A model generated the notes under the pieces. That model saw only the letters and a list, made by a program, of their open reading frames with translations, was not told the DNA's origin and made no database searches. A stretch of 64,000 bases of DNA from Persicaria tinctoria (taxonomy: Eukaryota > Streptophyta > Magnoliopsida > Caryophyllales > Polygonaceae). The position numbers and the translations under genes were made by a program. How positions within the stretch are numbered: position 1 is the stretch's first letter; every line of letters begins with the position of its first letter. Below are positions 22,748 to 33,385 of the stretch, piece by piece. The stretch covers positions 79,241,160-79,305,159 of the forward strand of contig JBANSL010000005.1 of assembly GCA_037127255.1 (NCBI GenBank), given 5' to 3'.

Positions 22748-23605
22748 GATGCCCGTGCCAAAGGGTGGTTCAGGTGGCCCAACTGAACAGGGCCCCCAAA
22801 TTTTATAGGGCCCGATTTAGTTTTAAATTTAGATTATATAAAAAAAGTACTTTAAAAGAACATATATATTCCGTGGTCCAGCGGTTGAGTGCACTTCAAA
22901 AAAAAAAATTGCATCGTGTTCGACTCCCAGTACGAGCATATTTTTTGCAGCGTGTTCGACTCCCAATACTTTAAAAGAACATCCATTGCTTTGTCGCGTG
23001 TTCGACTCCCAGTACGAGCATTTTTTTCCAATGCTCATTTCCCTTCATAAGCCCAACAGGACTTTTTTTTTCTCTTTCCCATAACTTACTCTTTTTCCCC
23101 TTCATAAGCAATACTATTATTACTATATTGAGTATATAAATGTCTAGTTTTTTTTTTTTTTTTCCATTCTTGTAGAGAAATCAATGGACTTTCCAACAAA
23201 ATAATACAAAAAACAAATATTATTGAACTTATTATGAATGTCATATAATTTTTTTAAAAAAAATCATATTGATGGTTTTTAAGGAATCATTTACAACTAT
23301 TTTATATTTAAAAGAATGTTAAAAAACATCAAATTTTCACGTTATTCCTATTTTGATTAATTTAATCTAAATAAAGGCTACTTTGAAATACAATACTCCA
23401 TTGCATTTTGATATATTTTGATGAATTTTGTAAGTATAAATGGAATTATGATGATTTTTTTTAAAAGCCATAATTATATATTTTTTATGATAGCAAAATA
23501 ATTCACATAATGCACCTTATAAAAATGATAAGTTCATAGCATAATATATAAATAAGGTTTAATTATTTTTAGCACAGGGCCTCCAAAAGAATCGGCACGG
23601 CCCTA
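22748..23605. mobile_element. Non-autonomous hAT element H3 (858 bp)
   Basis: Perfect 8-bp target duplication TGGGTAAC (22740-22747 and 23606-23613). Termini are GATGCCCGTGCC (left) and, read inward from the right, TAGGGCCGTGCC. Subterminal GGGCCC words, an AT-rich core, no transposase. Nested inside the TRIM interior. Carries a tRNA-like block and two extra B boxes. Confidence 0.85.
22874..22927 (+). promoter_or_regulatory. tRNA-like A/B boxes in H3
   Basis: Consensus A box TGGTCCAGCGG (22874-22884) and B box TGTTCGACTCC (22917-22927, 10 of 11), with starts 43 nt apart. The phrase around the B box (GTGTTCGACTCCCA) recurs near 22948 and 22997, so the 3' half was multiplied. The acceptor arms do not pair, so it is a derived promoter-like segment. 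Confidence 0.65.
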
Positions 23606-24016
23606 TGGGTAACCCAGACCAGGATCGACACGTGCCGTTAGGCTAACAACTCTGATACCATATCAAAATCCGACTCGGACCGATAAATGGAGGTCGTGTG
23701 CACAGGCGCACATGCGCTAGTAGTCTAGCACACAAGTCGAGTGACGTTTCATTCTAAAACCAATTGGCAATAAAAGAAATAGTCCACCGACTCATATATT
23801 GGGGCTTGATATGTTCAACGTTCCGATATGGAACACTTTGGTCTCATTCACTTCTTTAACGGGTTTTCTCAATCTTATATGGCTTCGTTTGCATGTATTA
23901 GGTCGTTTAATTTGTTTAGATTGTTTATTGGGTGGTTTATGCATCATTGTGTGTGTGTTTTTTTTTTACTGATTCTCCATTTGACATTAACATAAGTTGT
24001 TTATGATTAAGGTTCA

Positions 24017-24449
24017 CTAGTATAATCCCCGCGCCATGGCGCGACTTTTATAAATATAAAAAATTAATATTATAAAATATTAATAAAAGTTCTGATAAAA
24101 TAATGAAGTTAGACTTGAAATCTTTAATAATATGGTACAAATGTTTACCACGAAGCTAATTAGACTTCATCAAAAAGGTTTTTAAATTAAGATATTATAT
24201 TGATATAATTATTATTATAATATATAAAGATTTAAATATATATTAATATTAGACATTAGATTTAATTCAATGTTTTGAATTAAACCCAATGGTTAGTAAA
24301 TGTGTAGAAAATAAACGGGAAAAAATGTAAATGCATGAAAGAGAAGAAAAGAAAAAGAAAAAGAAATAATAAGAGAAAATTGTGATTAGTTGAAATTTTT
24401 TAAATTAAGGAGGTGTTGAGACATCCTCAAAAGTATTCTAAATTAAGAT
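24017..24449 (-). mobile_element. Short non-autonomous Helitron
   Basis: Read on the minus strand, the 3' end is the hairpin CGCGCCATGGCGCG followed by a short spacer and CTAG next to a T, the Helitron 3' signature. The 5' end is about 24449 (TCTTAATTTAGAATAC on the minus strand). It abuts the 3' end of the next Helitron, a typical end-to-end insertion. Non-coding. Confidence 0.6.
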
Positions 24450-25099
24450 ATTACTAGTGGAATACCCGCGCCATGGCGCGATTGCGACGGGAAAAAAAAG
24501 AATATAGAATATGTATTATAAGGAACAACGAAATAAAATATGAACAAAATGTTTGAAAAGTTTAAAACAACAGAGAAGCATAATCAGAACAAAGAAGCTC
24601 GTGTGTAATATGCTAAAGCAAAACAGAGAAGCAAACTTGAAATAAGGCATAATTAATATAACCAAAAAACATCCGGGCAGTAGGCAAACTCATAAACCAA
24701 AAACAACAATCAAGAAATTGGGAGTCATAAATCGATCAATTACACCATAAACAAATGAGAAAGACATCAGTCCCTTGGATGAGCTTCTGTGAAGCATACA
24801 GAAGCAGCACTTGCCAAATTAAAACCATCAGTTATTTTGTAACTCAATTTTCATCTGACGTGAATAGCAACACTGACATTAACAAAAAAGGCGGAACAAA
24901 TTTAGTTATGACTGAAATACAAAGAATATTAAGATTTAAAGGGCGCTAAAAACCAAATGGAATACAAATGTTGCAAATTAAGTTAACAAACCTATGAGTC
25001 TTTAAACGATCCATCTTCATCAATAATCCAATCTGAAATTTGTGAATATATTGGGAAGGGAAAAAAGAAGAAGATGAGAAAGTAAATAAAGAGGCAAAT

Positions 25100-25283
25100 G
25101 CATGAAACGTTTATACATGTCAGCGTTTTTATTAAGTGCAACTTTAATAGAGACCTCAAGAGTATCAGTAAATTGTAGCATGGCTACAATAGAAACTGCT
25201 TCCTTTCCACTCATGGGAAAACCCCTTCGATCATGTCGAATAGTAGATCTAATACCCACCTCAAGCACAGGCACCCCCATGAG
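25100..25283 (-). pseudogene. Captured exon fragment, possibly MutS2-like
   Basis: The minus strand encodes IRSTIRHDRRGFPMSGKEAV followed by SIVAMLQFTDTLEVSIKVAL, bounded by sequence of different character. From memory this resembles a conserved stretch of plant MutS2-like (mismatch-repair family) ATPases. The identification is unverified. No start codon context, catalytic part or further exons are recognised. Confidence 0.35.
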
Positions 25284-25892
25284 CCTTAATAATTTTTAAT
25301 AGTCCTCATTGTGTTGCCTTGAAAAATCCACACATTTGTCATCCATGATATTCATGCTTAGCAAAGCACCAAAACCATAGTCCTATCATAAATAAAAATC
25401 CAGGACAAAGCTAGACAACTTTAATAAAAATGTAAACTACAAAGAGAAGCCAACACAATGGAAAAAAAATTTCATAGGGAAAATGAAGCAAGGATGCAAG
25501 AGCTGTGTATACATCAACCCCACTGCCAAGACCAAGCGTCATCCATCAGTAATGGTATTATGACTTATGAATAATGAGGCCAAGCTTATACCACATAAAT
25601 AACAATACCTTATGGTCTGCATGCAGGATGAAAAACTCTAAACCATAAATCTGAAATTTAGCAAAGAAGTTTAAGGAAATTGAATTAAAAACCCTAAACC
25701 CTAAACCTGAAATTTAGCAAAGAGTTGTGTATACATCAACCTGAAATTTAGCCGTAGAACTTGAAATATAGCAAAGAAGCTTGCTTTCGTCTTTCCAAGC
25801 TAGCGTGTAACATAGCATTTCCTTGGGCCTAGGACTGAAAATGATATCAATGTCACTCTCATTATAACAATCAACCAAAAGTAGCAACATAC

Positions 25893-25953
25893 CTCTTTTG
25901 CAATTCTTTGGCGTAGATCATTTTTGGTAACCTCAAGCCTTTGAATAGAAAAT
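25893..25953 (-). pseudogene. Captured 61-nt exon, coiled-coil of a PH-RhoGAP-like protein?
   Basis: On the minus strand an AG acceptor (CTTGCAG) precedes 61 nt encoding FSIQRLEVTKNDLRQRIAKE, ended by a GT donor (GTATGTTG). Splice sites and the charged heptad-like pattern suggest a real small exon. It resembles the coiled-coil of plant ROP GTPase-activating proteins (REN1-like), from memory only. Neighbouring exons are not identified with confidence. Confidence 0.35.
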
Positions 25954-26976
25954 CTGCAAGCATAAAATCATTGAAAAGAATTATTGAAAAGCAGAAGGCT
26001 ATGGGTTTTGGTGTTCAGTAAAAGAAGGATTAATCTATTATCAAGGACAATAATAGAATTGAATTTTCTTTCAAGATTAATTGTATCACTTATTGAGACC
26101 ACATCCTCAACAAAGATGGATGATGATGTTAAAGCTAAATGATGATGTTAAAGTAAACAGTAGCTTAAGAGAAAAAGACATTGTCAGAAACTCATGGCAT
26201 AAGAACACTACATACAGAGGTATGTAGTGTTCTTATGCCAATCTTACCTCTTGAATCTGAATCCATTGATTCCGCGCTTCAGTCATTGTAAATTGTGGGA
26301 ATCCCTCGACGGTGCATGCTTAATCGGTTGTCTAACATATCATATATATTGTAGAAATTAATATCAGTACAGAGGACTGATTTCATGGGCCTATAAGTTT
26401 CAGCAATTGGAGACAATCCAAACCCAGCAATTATAAGTTCAAGATTTGAAAGCAAGTTTATGAAACATATTAATTGTGCATTCATTTATTCTGCTAGTGA
26501 ACTAAAAGATAACTATCATTTACTTGACAGGATTTATAGTATAAGTTAATTACTTGCTTTGTGGAGTTCAACTGTTATACCAAATCTATATATAAACCCT
26601 AAAAAAAATAGCTGAATCTATTTTAAATTTATGGTTGATTAAGATTCTCTAAACTTCACCTGAAGTTAAAAAAATCAAATTCCATTGGATCTCATTCCAA
26701 GTTACTTAGACCCAATTTTGACTAAAAAAAAGTTACTTGAAAAGAAATATATGGACATCCAAGCTGAAATGATCAAGAGTAACAAATATAATGAATTGTT
26801 CACATCAACAAAATTTCTTCATTTTTCTACATTAAGTAATATAGAAAATATTAATATATGAATTATTTATGCATACAAATACTTACAAGAACACAACAGC
26901 CCAACATGCAGGCAATTAAGTCACAAAGCAAAAAAAGAGATTGATAATCTAAAATTTACCAACTTGTATTGTGAAT

Positions 26977-28180
26977 TAGGGGTGTGCAAAATAACCCGAC
27001 ACGGCTGACCCGACACGAAAATCCGACACGAAAAAACACGAAACCGAAAAGACACGAACCGAAAATGACACGAACCGAAAAAACACGACATTAAACGATT
27101 CGTGTTCGGATCGGGCATATCCCCTTATCGGATACCCGACACGAACCGTTTAATTTTTTTTAAAAAAATCTATTTATAATATAGTATTAGTATTAAATAA
27201 CTCTTAATGCATCAATATGACGGAATGGCTCAGATGGTTAAATATGTAAGGCTTTTCTTTGGAAAAGCGATATGACCAGAGATCGATTCTCGCCAGCCTC
27301 CACCACCCTTCCTTTTTGACTTCTTTTATTTTACTGGTGATTATTTTAATATAAAACATAGCAGCTTTATTTTACTAATTCAAAACCCTAATTTGAAACC
27401 CTCTCAGATCTAAGCGGCGGCAGAGAAAGCTCTCTCACAACTCTCTCTCTTTCAATCTTTGATTCTCCATCTCTCAAAAACATTTCACAGCAATTTTATT
27501 CTTTCCATGGGTGGTGGCTGCTGTACTGGTGGAGGGCAGGGTTGAAGGTGCCGGCAATAAGGGGCGAAGTGAGAATGACGACTCCGCTTCTCTCTCTCAA
27601 TCGAAAGGGCGTTAGGCAACACCATGGCTCCACTCGTCCTCTCTTTCAATCCTCTCTAAATTTCCGGCTATGGGGGAATGACGACTCAACTTATCTCTTT
27701 CAATCAAAAGGACAAGGCAACAAGCAACTCCACCCCCTCTGACCCTGTCTCTCAATTTTCGCTTTCGCTTTGGTCGATCAGGATCTAGATGTTTGATTTA
27801 CTTTTTCAATCTGGTCTTTTGTTAGCATGTAGATCTGGTTTCTCTCAAATTTTGATTTGAAGTTTGTTCAAGAGTTTGTTGATTGAAGGATTTGATGTTT
27901 GTTTTAAAGATTTGGTTGGTTTCTTGTTTGTTCAAGAGTTCATTGTTTGTTCTAGTCTTCCAGATCTGGTTCTTGTTTGCAGCAAAGTTTTTTTTTTTTT
28001 TTTAGAAAACGGTTCGTGGCGTGTTACCCGAGTATCCGACACGGATCCGTTTCGTGTTTTCGTGTCGGATACCCGGTATTAACCGTGTCGTGTTCGGATC
28101 TGGGATTTCAACCTAAACGGTTTCGGGTACCCGACACGGTTAACCGTGTCGTGTCGGATACCCGGTTATGCACACCCCTA
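26977..28180. mobile_element. Non-autonomous hAT element H4 (1204 bp)
   Basis: TIR TAGGGGTGTGCA at both ends, with a perfect 8-bp target duplication TTGTGAAT (26969-26976 and 28181-28188). Subterminal ACACGA/TCGTGT and GGATACCCG words. The core holds a tRNA-like block and a CT-rich GC-balanced segment (27370-27790). A close inverted copy lies at 53084-54229. Inserted in the Helitron. Confidence 0.88.
27226..27290 (+). promoter_or_regulatory. tRNA-like A/B boxes in H4
   Basis: A box TGGCTCAGATGG (27226-27237, consensus). AGATCGATTCT (27280-27290) is a diverged B box 54 nt further on, the longer spacing of Leu/Ser-type tRNAs. Between them GCTTTTC/GAAAAGC forms a hairpin where an anticodon arm would be. 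Confidence 0.5.
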
Positions 28181-28409
28181 TTGTGAATTATGCTATATGA
28201 TGATCACCATAAATAACGTTAATTTTATGACAGTAAAGAGTAGAAATCAATCCACACACACATCCTAAATCTAAAATTTCAATCTTTAACCATAAATTTA
28301 AAATTTTAATCCAATCAAATCCCCAAAACAACTCACGAAATCCCCAAATCCAAATCCTAAATCCTAAATTTCGGAAAATTGAAATGAAAAATAGGACAAA
28401 TACCTACTG

Positions 28410-28910
28410 GTGTGAACTCACAATCGTCGATGTCGTTCACTGCGCGCCACCCACGCTCATCGCCAGTACAATGGATGCGAGAGCAAGAGCTTTCATCAAT
28501 ATGGATGAGCGATTTTGAGATCTGATATCAATGGCGGATGAAGGAAGAAGACAGAAAATCAAGAGGGCGAATTGGAGGGGGAGACGACGCGTCCAAGGAA
28601 GCTAAGGTTGGAGGCGGAGTTCGCAAGCCGAAGGGTGTCAGAGGGAGAAGAGACGCTACTGAACGGAAAGGAGAAAGGGGGCAAGCCGAGAAGAGCAGAA
28701 AGACGAAGAAGATGAGAAGGGGGTATAAACTCACCGGCGGCGGAGGAGGAAAAGCGAAGGAACGGAGGATCGGCGGAGGAGGAGGAGCGGCATAACCTCG
28801 ACGGAGGAGGAAGACGAAGACCTTGTGCTGCCTCGCGGTACTCTGTAAAACGTCGAGTAGGAGGTATGACTAGGCGGAGGCGGAGGTCTCACAAGTCATA
28901 ACCCTAGGTA
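28410..28910. other. GC-rich island inside the Helitron
   Basis: Purine-rich, GC-rich patch (GGCGGCGGAGGAGGA-type). Neither strand gives a recognisable protein. A captured 5' untranslated region or first exon is a reasonable guess. Confidence 0.3.
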
Positions 28911-29057
28911 TGTTTTGGGTGAAAATTGAAAGAAAAAAAAGGCAAAAAATAATTGGAAGAAAAATAAAATCTCATTGGACGAAAATGAGTGCATTAAGGA
29001 GGAGGTGTCATGTCAGCCAAAACTCTTTGCTTTTAAGTTATTATATAGATATAGATA

Positions 29058-29611
29058 GATTGCTAAATAAAAAGGAATTGCCTTAAATAACTTCGCGCGA
29101 GGATGCGACACGTGGTCAAAAGGCTTTAGTTTTAAGTAATATATAGATAGATAGATTGCTAAATAAAAATGAATTGTCTTAAACAACTTCGCGCGAGGAT
29201 GCGACACGTGGCCAAAAGGTTTTGGTTTTAAGTAATATATAGATATAGATTGCTAAATAAAAAAGAATTGTCTTAAATAACTTCGCGCGAGGATGCGACA
29301 TGTGACCAAAAGGCTTTGGTTTTAAGTAATATATAGATAGATTGCTAAATAAAAAAGAATTGCCTTAAATAACTTCGTGCGAGAATGCGACATGTGACCC
29401 AAATGCTTTGGTTTTAAGTAATATATAGATATAGATTGCTAAATAAAAAGGAATTGTCTTAAATAACTTCGCGTGAGAATACGACACGTGGCCAAATGGC
29501 TTTGGTTTGAAGTAATATATAGATAGATTGCTAAATAAAAAGGAATTGCCTTAAATAACTTCGCGCGAGGATGGGACACGTGGCCAAAAGGCTTTGGTTT
29601 TAAGTAATATA
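29058..29611 (-). repeat. Six tandem copies of a 92-96 bp Helitron 5' end
   Basis: Units start at 29058, 29154, 29248, 29340, 29434 and 29526 with GATTGCTAAATAAAAA. They carry AACTTCGCGCGAGGATGCGA and end in GGTTTTAAGTAATATATAGA, the reverse complement of a Helitron 5' terminus. A related single copy lies at about 30610-30680. The last unit joins directly to the 3' end (CTAG) of the next Helitron. Unit-to-unit substitutions show the array is not recent. Confidence 0.85.
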
Positions 29612-30680
29612 CTAGTATAGTCCCCACGCCATGACGCATAATTAACCAATATTAATTTTTGTTAAAATAGGAAAAAAAAAAATTTGATAAAGTAAGTAAA
29701 AAATTAATATTTATGAAAAATGTGTGAAGATTAATTGAGTTTTAGATTTAAGTAGAATAAGTTGGTTGAGTGAAAATCCTAAAATAAAGACGCTTATAAG
29801 TTATAGCAGCTAAATAAAAAATGTTTACGGTTTATTAGTTAAATAATGATAGATAGATTAATTAAATAAACTTTGAAAGAGGTAACCATTGTAAGAGGTC
29901 AAAGATTCAAATCACATTCGTTACACATTTGTGTAATGAGTGAGTGCTCAAGCCTTCATTGGCCTGGGTGAGCCTACCTAGTGGCTTGCCGACTGACTTA
30001 TCGGTTTGCGTCCTTTGTAGGCTAGGACTCGGACCCGTGGGGATTAGTCGACAACCTCGGAACCCCCACGTTACCAAAAAAAAAACTTTGGATTTTTTTC
30101 TAGGTTCAATTGATTGGGAGGAAATAGATCGTAAAATTAAGGTGATTATGACATCTAAGCATAAATATTTATCATTTTTTAGTTAGAATAAATAAATCCC
30201 ATTGGTTAAAAAAATGTTTAAAATTTGTATCATTTGACATTTTATATAGATTAGGCTTGGTGGGTGAAAATCCAAAAATTAAGGTTATTATAAAACCAAA
30301 AACAGTTTTCATTATATATATATTGGTTGCTCCAAAAAAAAAATATTTGGAACGTACAATATATATTTTTTTAAAAAGTTTTTAAAATTCATCCCATTGT
30401 TTAAAGAAAATAGCTTGAAATGATATTGTATAATTAATATAGAATGAAATAATATTAACTTTATAAAAAAAAAGTTTTGAAATAATCCTATTGTCTGAAA
30501 AATGTAGTATCAAATGATAATGTGTAATTAATATAAAACTGAATAATATTTTATAGTTAATATTAACTTTATTAAAAAAAAGTTTTGAATTAATCCTATT
30601 GGTTGAAAAAAATATTGTCAAAAATAACTTTGCGCGAGGAGACGACATGTGGCGTAAGGGCTTTGGTTTTAATTAATATA
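29612..30680 (-). mobile_element. Third minus-strand Helitron
   Basis: 3' end on the minus strand: GGCGTGGGGACTATACTAG with T beyond (29612 side). The 5' end near 30680 reads TCTATATATATTAATTAAAA on the minus strand, continuing into the CGCGCAAAGTTATT type of sequence shared with the tandem array. Contains a SINE. Non-coding. Confidence 0.55.
29876..30083 (+). mobile_element. tRNA-derived SINE
   Basis: 208-bp unit with a diverged B box (AGATTCAAATCAC, near 29910), a tRNA-unrelated body (GAGCCTACCTAGTGGCTTGC), and a terminal A-tract after GTTACC. The 7-bp duplication AACTTTG at 29869-29875 and 30084-30090 fits target-primed insertion. It sits within a Helitron. Confidence 0.7.
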
Positions 30681-30957
30681 TATAGATAGATATAGATTAC
30701 TTTTGGTTTGTATTTACCAATATAAAGGACGTGGATAACTATAATAGTTGAATATGAAACGGACTGGTATAATAAGGTGATGAAGGGTCAACTTTAATTA
30801 ATACAGAGATAGAGATCCAACCTTGATATTGTCTACATATATTATAATTTTCTCTTATAGGTGCGGAAGGGTGTACTTGACTATTCAATTTTTTACAAAG
30901 GTAAATTGCAGATTGCTTTACCTTTTTTTATTTACATTTATTTATTCATTTTTTTAA
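30681..30957. other. AT-rich spacer
   Basis: No ORF or element recognised. CAACTTTAATTAATACAGAGAT (about 30791) resembles 20863-20884 and is probably another old repeat end. Confidence 0.35.
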
Positions 30958-31195
30958 GGCCAATTTGTATAACTAGACAAAAAAAAAAAAAAAATTTGCA
31001 CAAATAGCCATGTGCCTCAATTATTTGCATGGGGTAGAAAGTGGTCATTTTTTGCAAATAAAAAAGGTAACCGAGAGAGGAAGTTGCAGGTAAAGGGGTG
31101 GGACATTGTAGCTACACTGTAGCGGTCAGTAGTTGTCAGTGACATGTGGCACCAAAAAGCATTCTCCGTTCATTTCAGAAAACTGTGCACTGTCC

Positions 31196-33264
31196 ATCTT
31201 ACCAATAGAATGAATTTATCCTACCAATAGGTTAAACCTGTCTTTCCATACGTGGAGATATTTTGGAAAGAATCTGGAGGGGATTCACTGTAGCTGATTT
31301 GGCGGGCTGTCAGTGCATTTTTGGCGCCAAAACAGGGTTCTTCCTTTGGGAAAAGGGGGAGCATTTATGAGGGAAAAATGCAATGATTGCATTGATGGGT
31401 GTCCCCCAATGACATATATAAGCTTGAGAAGAAGATTTGAAACACCATAACATGCTCTGCAAAAAGTGAGGCAGAATAGGAGAGAAGCGGAAAGGACGGG
31501 TAAAAAGTTACCCGTTCATTCCAGGAAACGATACAGTCCTCATCCTACCAATAGAGTATTTCTGTCCTACCAATAGTGTCCAACTGTCCTTTCATACCTG
31601 AAAAAGTGCAAGAAGTTTGTCCGATGACAGTGGTAGCGATGGGTAAGTGATCTTGTACCTATCATTTGTAGTTGTTCCTTTTTCTTATAATAGAACTACC
31701 CCAAGGTGACGGTTTCACGAGACCAGTTGCAGAGAGTTTGTAATTTATACTCTCGTTTTGATCAATTGCATAACTTGCAAATTAAGATTACAAATTCAAA
31801 CGCTATTTTTGCTTCCTGCGAAATTATCACTTCTTGATGTCTAGACGATCATAAGGACCCATTGAAAATAGTCTATTAGCTCAATTGGTAGAGCGTTGTG
31901 TTTGCACACAAAGATGTGAGTTCGACTCTCACATAGGCTAATGCGGAGTATGTGTTCATGAATCTCTCTCAACTTATACAATTATTAACCTGGCAGAAAA
32001 TATATATACTAATGGTAGGACAAATTTACGAACATGTTAGGACAAAATCATAAATCTCTCTGAACTTATACGATTATAAACATGATAGGAAATATATACA
32101 TTGGTGGTAGGACAAATCTGTGAACATGGTAAGACAAATTAATAAATCTCTCCAGACAAGGTTTTACTTGATTTTCTTTCTCCACATGATGATCATGAAC
32201 TTGTCAGCGATGACTGGGTACTTCTGAGTGTCAATATTCACTACTTGGATCTTGTCTTTCAGGGCAGCACTAACTTTATCCAGGATAGGGACCATAGCTT
32301 GAGATTAATCATCACACATGATATATCCATGTATAACTTTTGCATTTGTGGTTCATATAACTTTAGTCTTTGCCTGTGGAGCCTGCCTTCTCCTTTTGCT
32401 TTTATGAGATTCTTGTGGAAGTAAATTTTTTTCGTAAAGTCAATTATGCATTTACATTTTGCCAATAGTATAAATATATCGTACCATCAGTGTGCATCTA
32501 TCCTACCATTGGTGTCAAGTTATACAGGAATTACTGGGTTTCCATTATGATCCTACCAATATCGTTGTTTTCTCCTACCATTAGTTTCCAGCAATCCTAC
32601 CATTCTGATCCTACCGATATCGTTGTTTTCTCCTACCATTAGTTTTCATCTATCCTACCATTTTTGTGCATCTATCATACCAATTTAAATAGCTTTCAAG
32701 GAAAATCAAGCTAGAAACCGTAGCAAATTATGTTCCACATTTTTCAGAAAAACAACCAAGGGTAGAGGGTTTCCAGTGTACAACAGAAGATGAAGGAAAC
32801 CTAAGTAACACTATATCCAAGGGTAGAGGCTCTAATTCAGTCGTTCTAGCATTGAATTAGATTGGATTCATGAATTTTGATTGATAGAAATTGGATTGAG
32901 ATTTATGGATTGATAATTGAGATTGAGATTATGGTCAATTCACGCCTCAATGATGACTAGTCTGGGATTTGTGGATTGGTCAATATTAATTCTACGTCTT
33001 TGCTAATAGTACAAATATATCTTACCATTCGTGTACATCTATTCTACCATTAGTGTCAAGTTATACACTTAGGAATTTCGGTGATTACATTTTTATCATA
33101 CCAATATCGTATATTTATCCTACCACGTTCACAAATTTGTCCTACCACTAGTCTATATATTTCCTACCAAGTTCATAATTTTATAAGTTCAGAGATATTC
33201 ATAATTCATAAATTTGTCGTACCAGATTCATAAATTTGTCTTGCCATTAGTGTATATATTTCCT
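31196..33264. repeat. Dispersed degenerate CCTACCAWTAG motif cluster
   Basis: More than 20 copies of a motif close to TCCTACCATTAGTG, irregularly spaced, on the plus strand at about 31200-31585, 32475-32680 and 33010-33265, and as GGTAGGACAAAT on the other strand at about 32015-32140. Copies often follow TTTATC or ATCTAT. No coding potential. Confidence 0.7.
31870..31940 (+). tRNA. tRNA-Ala(UGC)-like gene, atypical anticodon loop
   Basis: 71 nt fold as a cloverleaf: acceptor AGTCTAT/ATAGGCT (one T-G wobble), D stem GCTC/GAGC with AATTGGTA loop, anticodon stem TTGTG/CACAA, T stem GTGAG/CTCAC with TTCGACT loop, discriminator A. The anticodon loop reads TTTGCA, six bases instead of seven; U33-UGC would mean alanine, but the G3-U70 identity pair of tRNA-Ala is absent. 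A box TAGCTCAATTGG fits consensus. No T-run follows. Likely a pseudogene or tRNA-derived module. Confidence 0.5.
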
Positions 33265-33314
33265 ACCATGTTTAATCGTATAAGTCCATAGAGATATGAA
33301 CGCATACTCCGTAT

Positions 33315-33385
33315 TAGCCTATGTGAGAGTCGAACTCACATCTTTGTGTGCAAACACAACGCTCTACCAATTGAGCTAATAGGCT
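33315..33385 (-). tRNA. Second tRNA-Ala(UGC)-like gene, inverted copy
   Basis: Identical to the copy at 31870-31940 except for one base, which here makes the acceptor stem fully paired (AGCCTAT/ATAGGCT). The same six-base anticodon loop TTTGCA is kept, so both derive from one already atypical ancestor. Confidence 0.5.

Larger units (their letters stand above)
20920..23860 (-). mobile_element. Minus-strand TRIM-like element hosting two hAT insertions
   Basis: Left repeat 20920-22689 (interrupted by hAT H2) and right repeat 23661-23860 share TATCAAARTCCGACTCGGAC, CTAGCACACAAGTCGAGTG and ACACTTTGGTCTCATTCAC. TCTGATACCA immediately before the right repeat (23651-23660) is the reverse complement of a tRNA-iMet primer site, giving minus orientation. 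On the minus strand the left repeat starts TGTTAAAG and soon carries GTCCCACATCGG. The interior has no protein coding and holds hAT H3. The flanking 5-mers GCTTT and GGTTT are only a weak target-duplication candidate. Confidence 0.7.
24454..29057 (-). mobile_element. Helitron with captured gene fragments (about 4.6 kb)
   Basis: 3' end on the minus strand: the CGCGCCATGGCGCG palindrome, GGTATTCC spacer and CTAG (24454-24457). The 5' end lies in the TATATAGATATAGATA region near 29040-29057, homologous to the tandem 5'-end array that follows. Inside are several minus-strand exon-like fragments (25100-25283, 25893-25953), hAT H4, and a GC-rich stretch (28410-28910) that looks like the 5' part of an unidentified gene. 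No Rep/helicase is present, so it is non-autonomous. Confidence 0.55.

Noticed and set aside
27542..27742. Protein gene within H4 (and its inverted copy at 53512-53712)
   Set aside because: The open frame is short and conserved only because the two transposon copies are nearly identical; no homology or splice context.
29058..29611. Regular repeat array reminiscent of CRISPR
   Set aside because: Units are contiguous 92-96 bp near-copies without unique spacers, in a plant nuclear context, and match Helitron 5' ends.
31870..33385. Functional nuclear or organelle-derived tRNA genes
   Set aside because: The anticodon loop has six bases, tRNA-Ala identity pair G3-U70 is missing, and no T-run terminator follows; I also do not recognise a plastid or mitochondrial tRNA.
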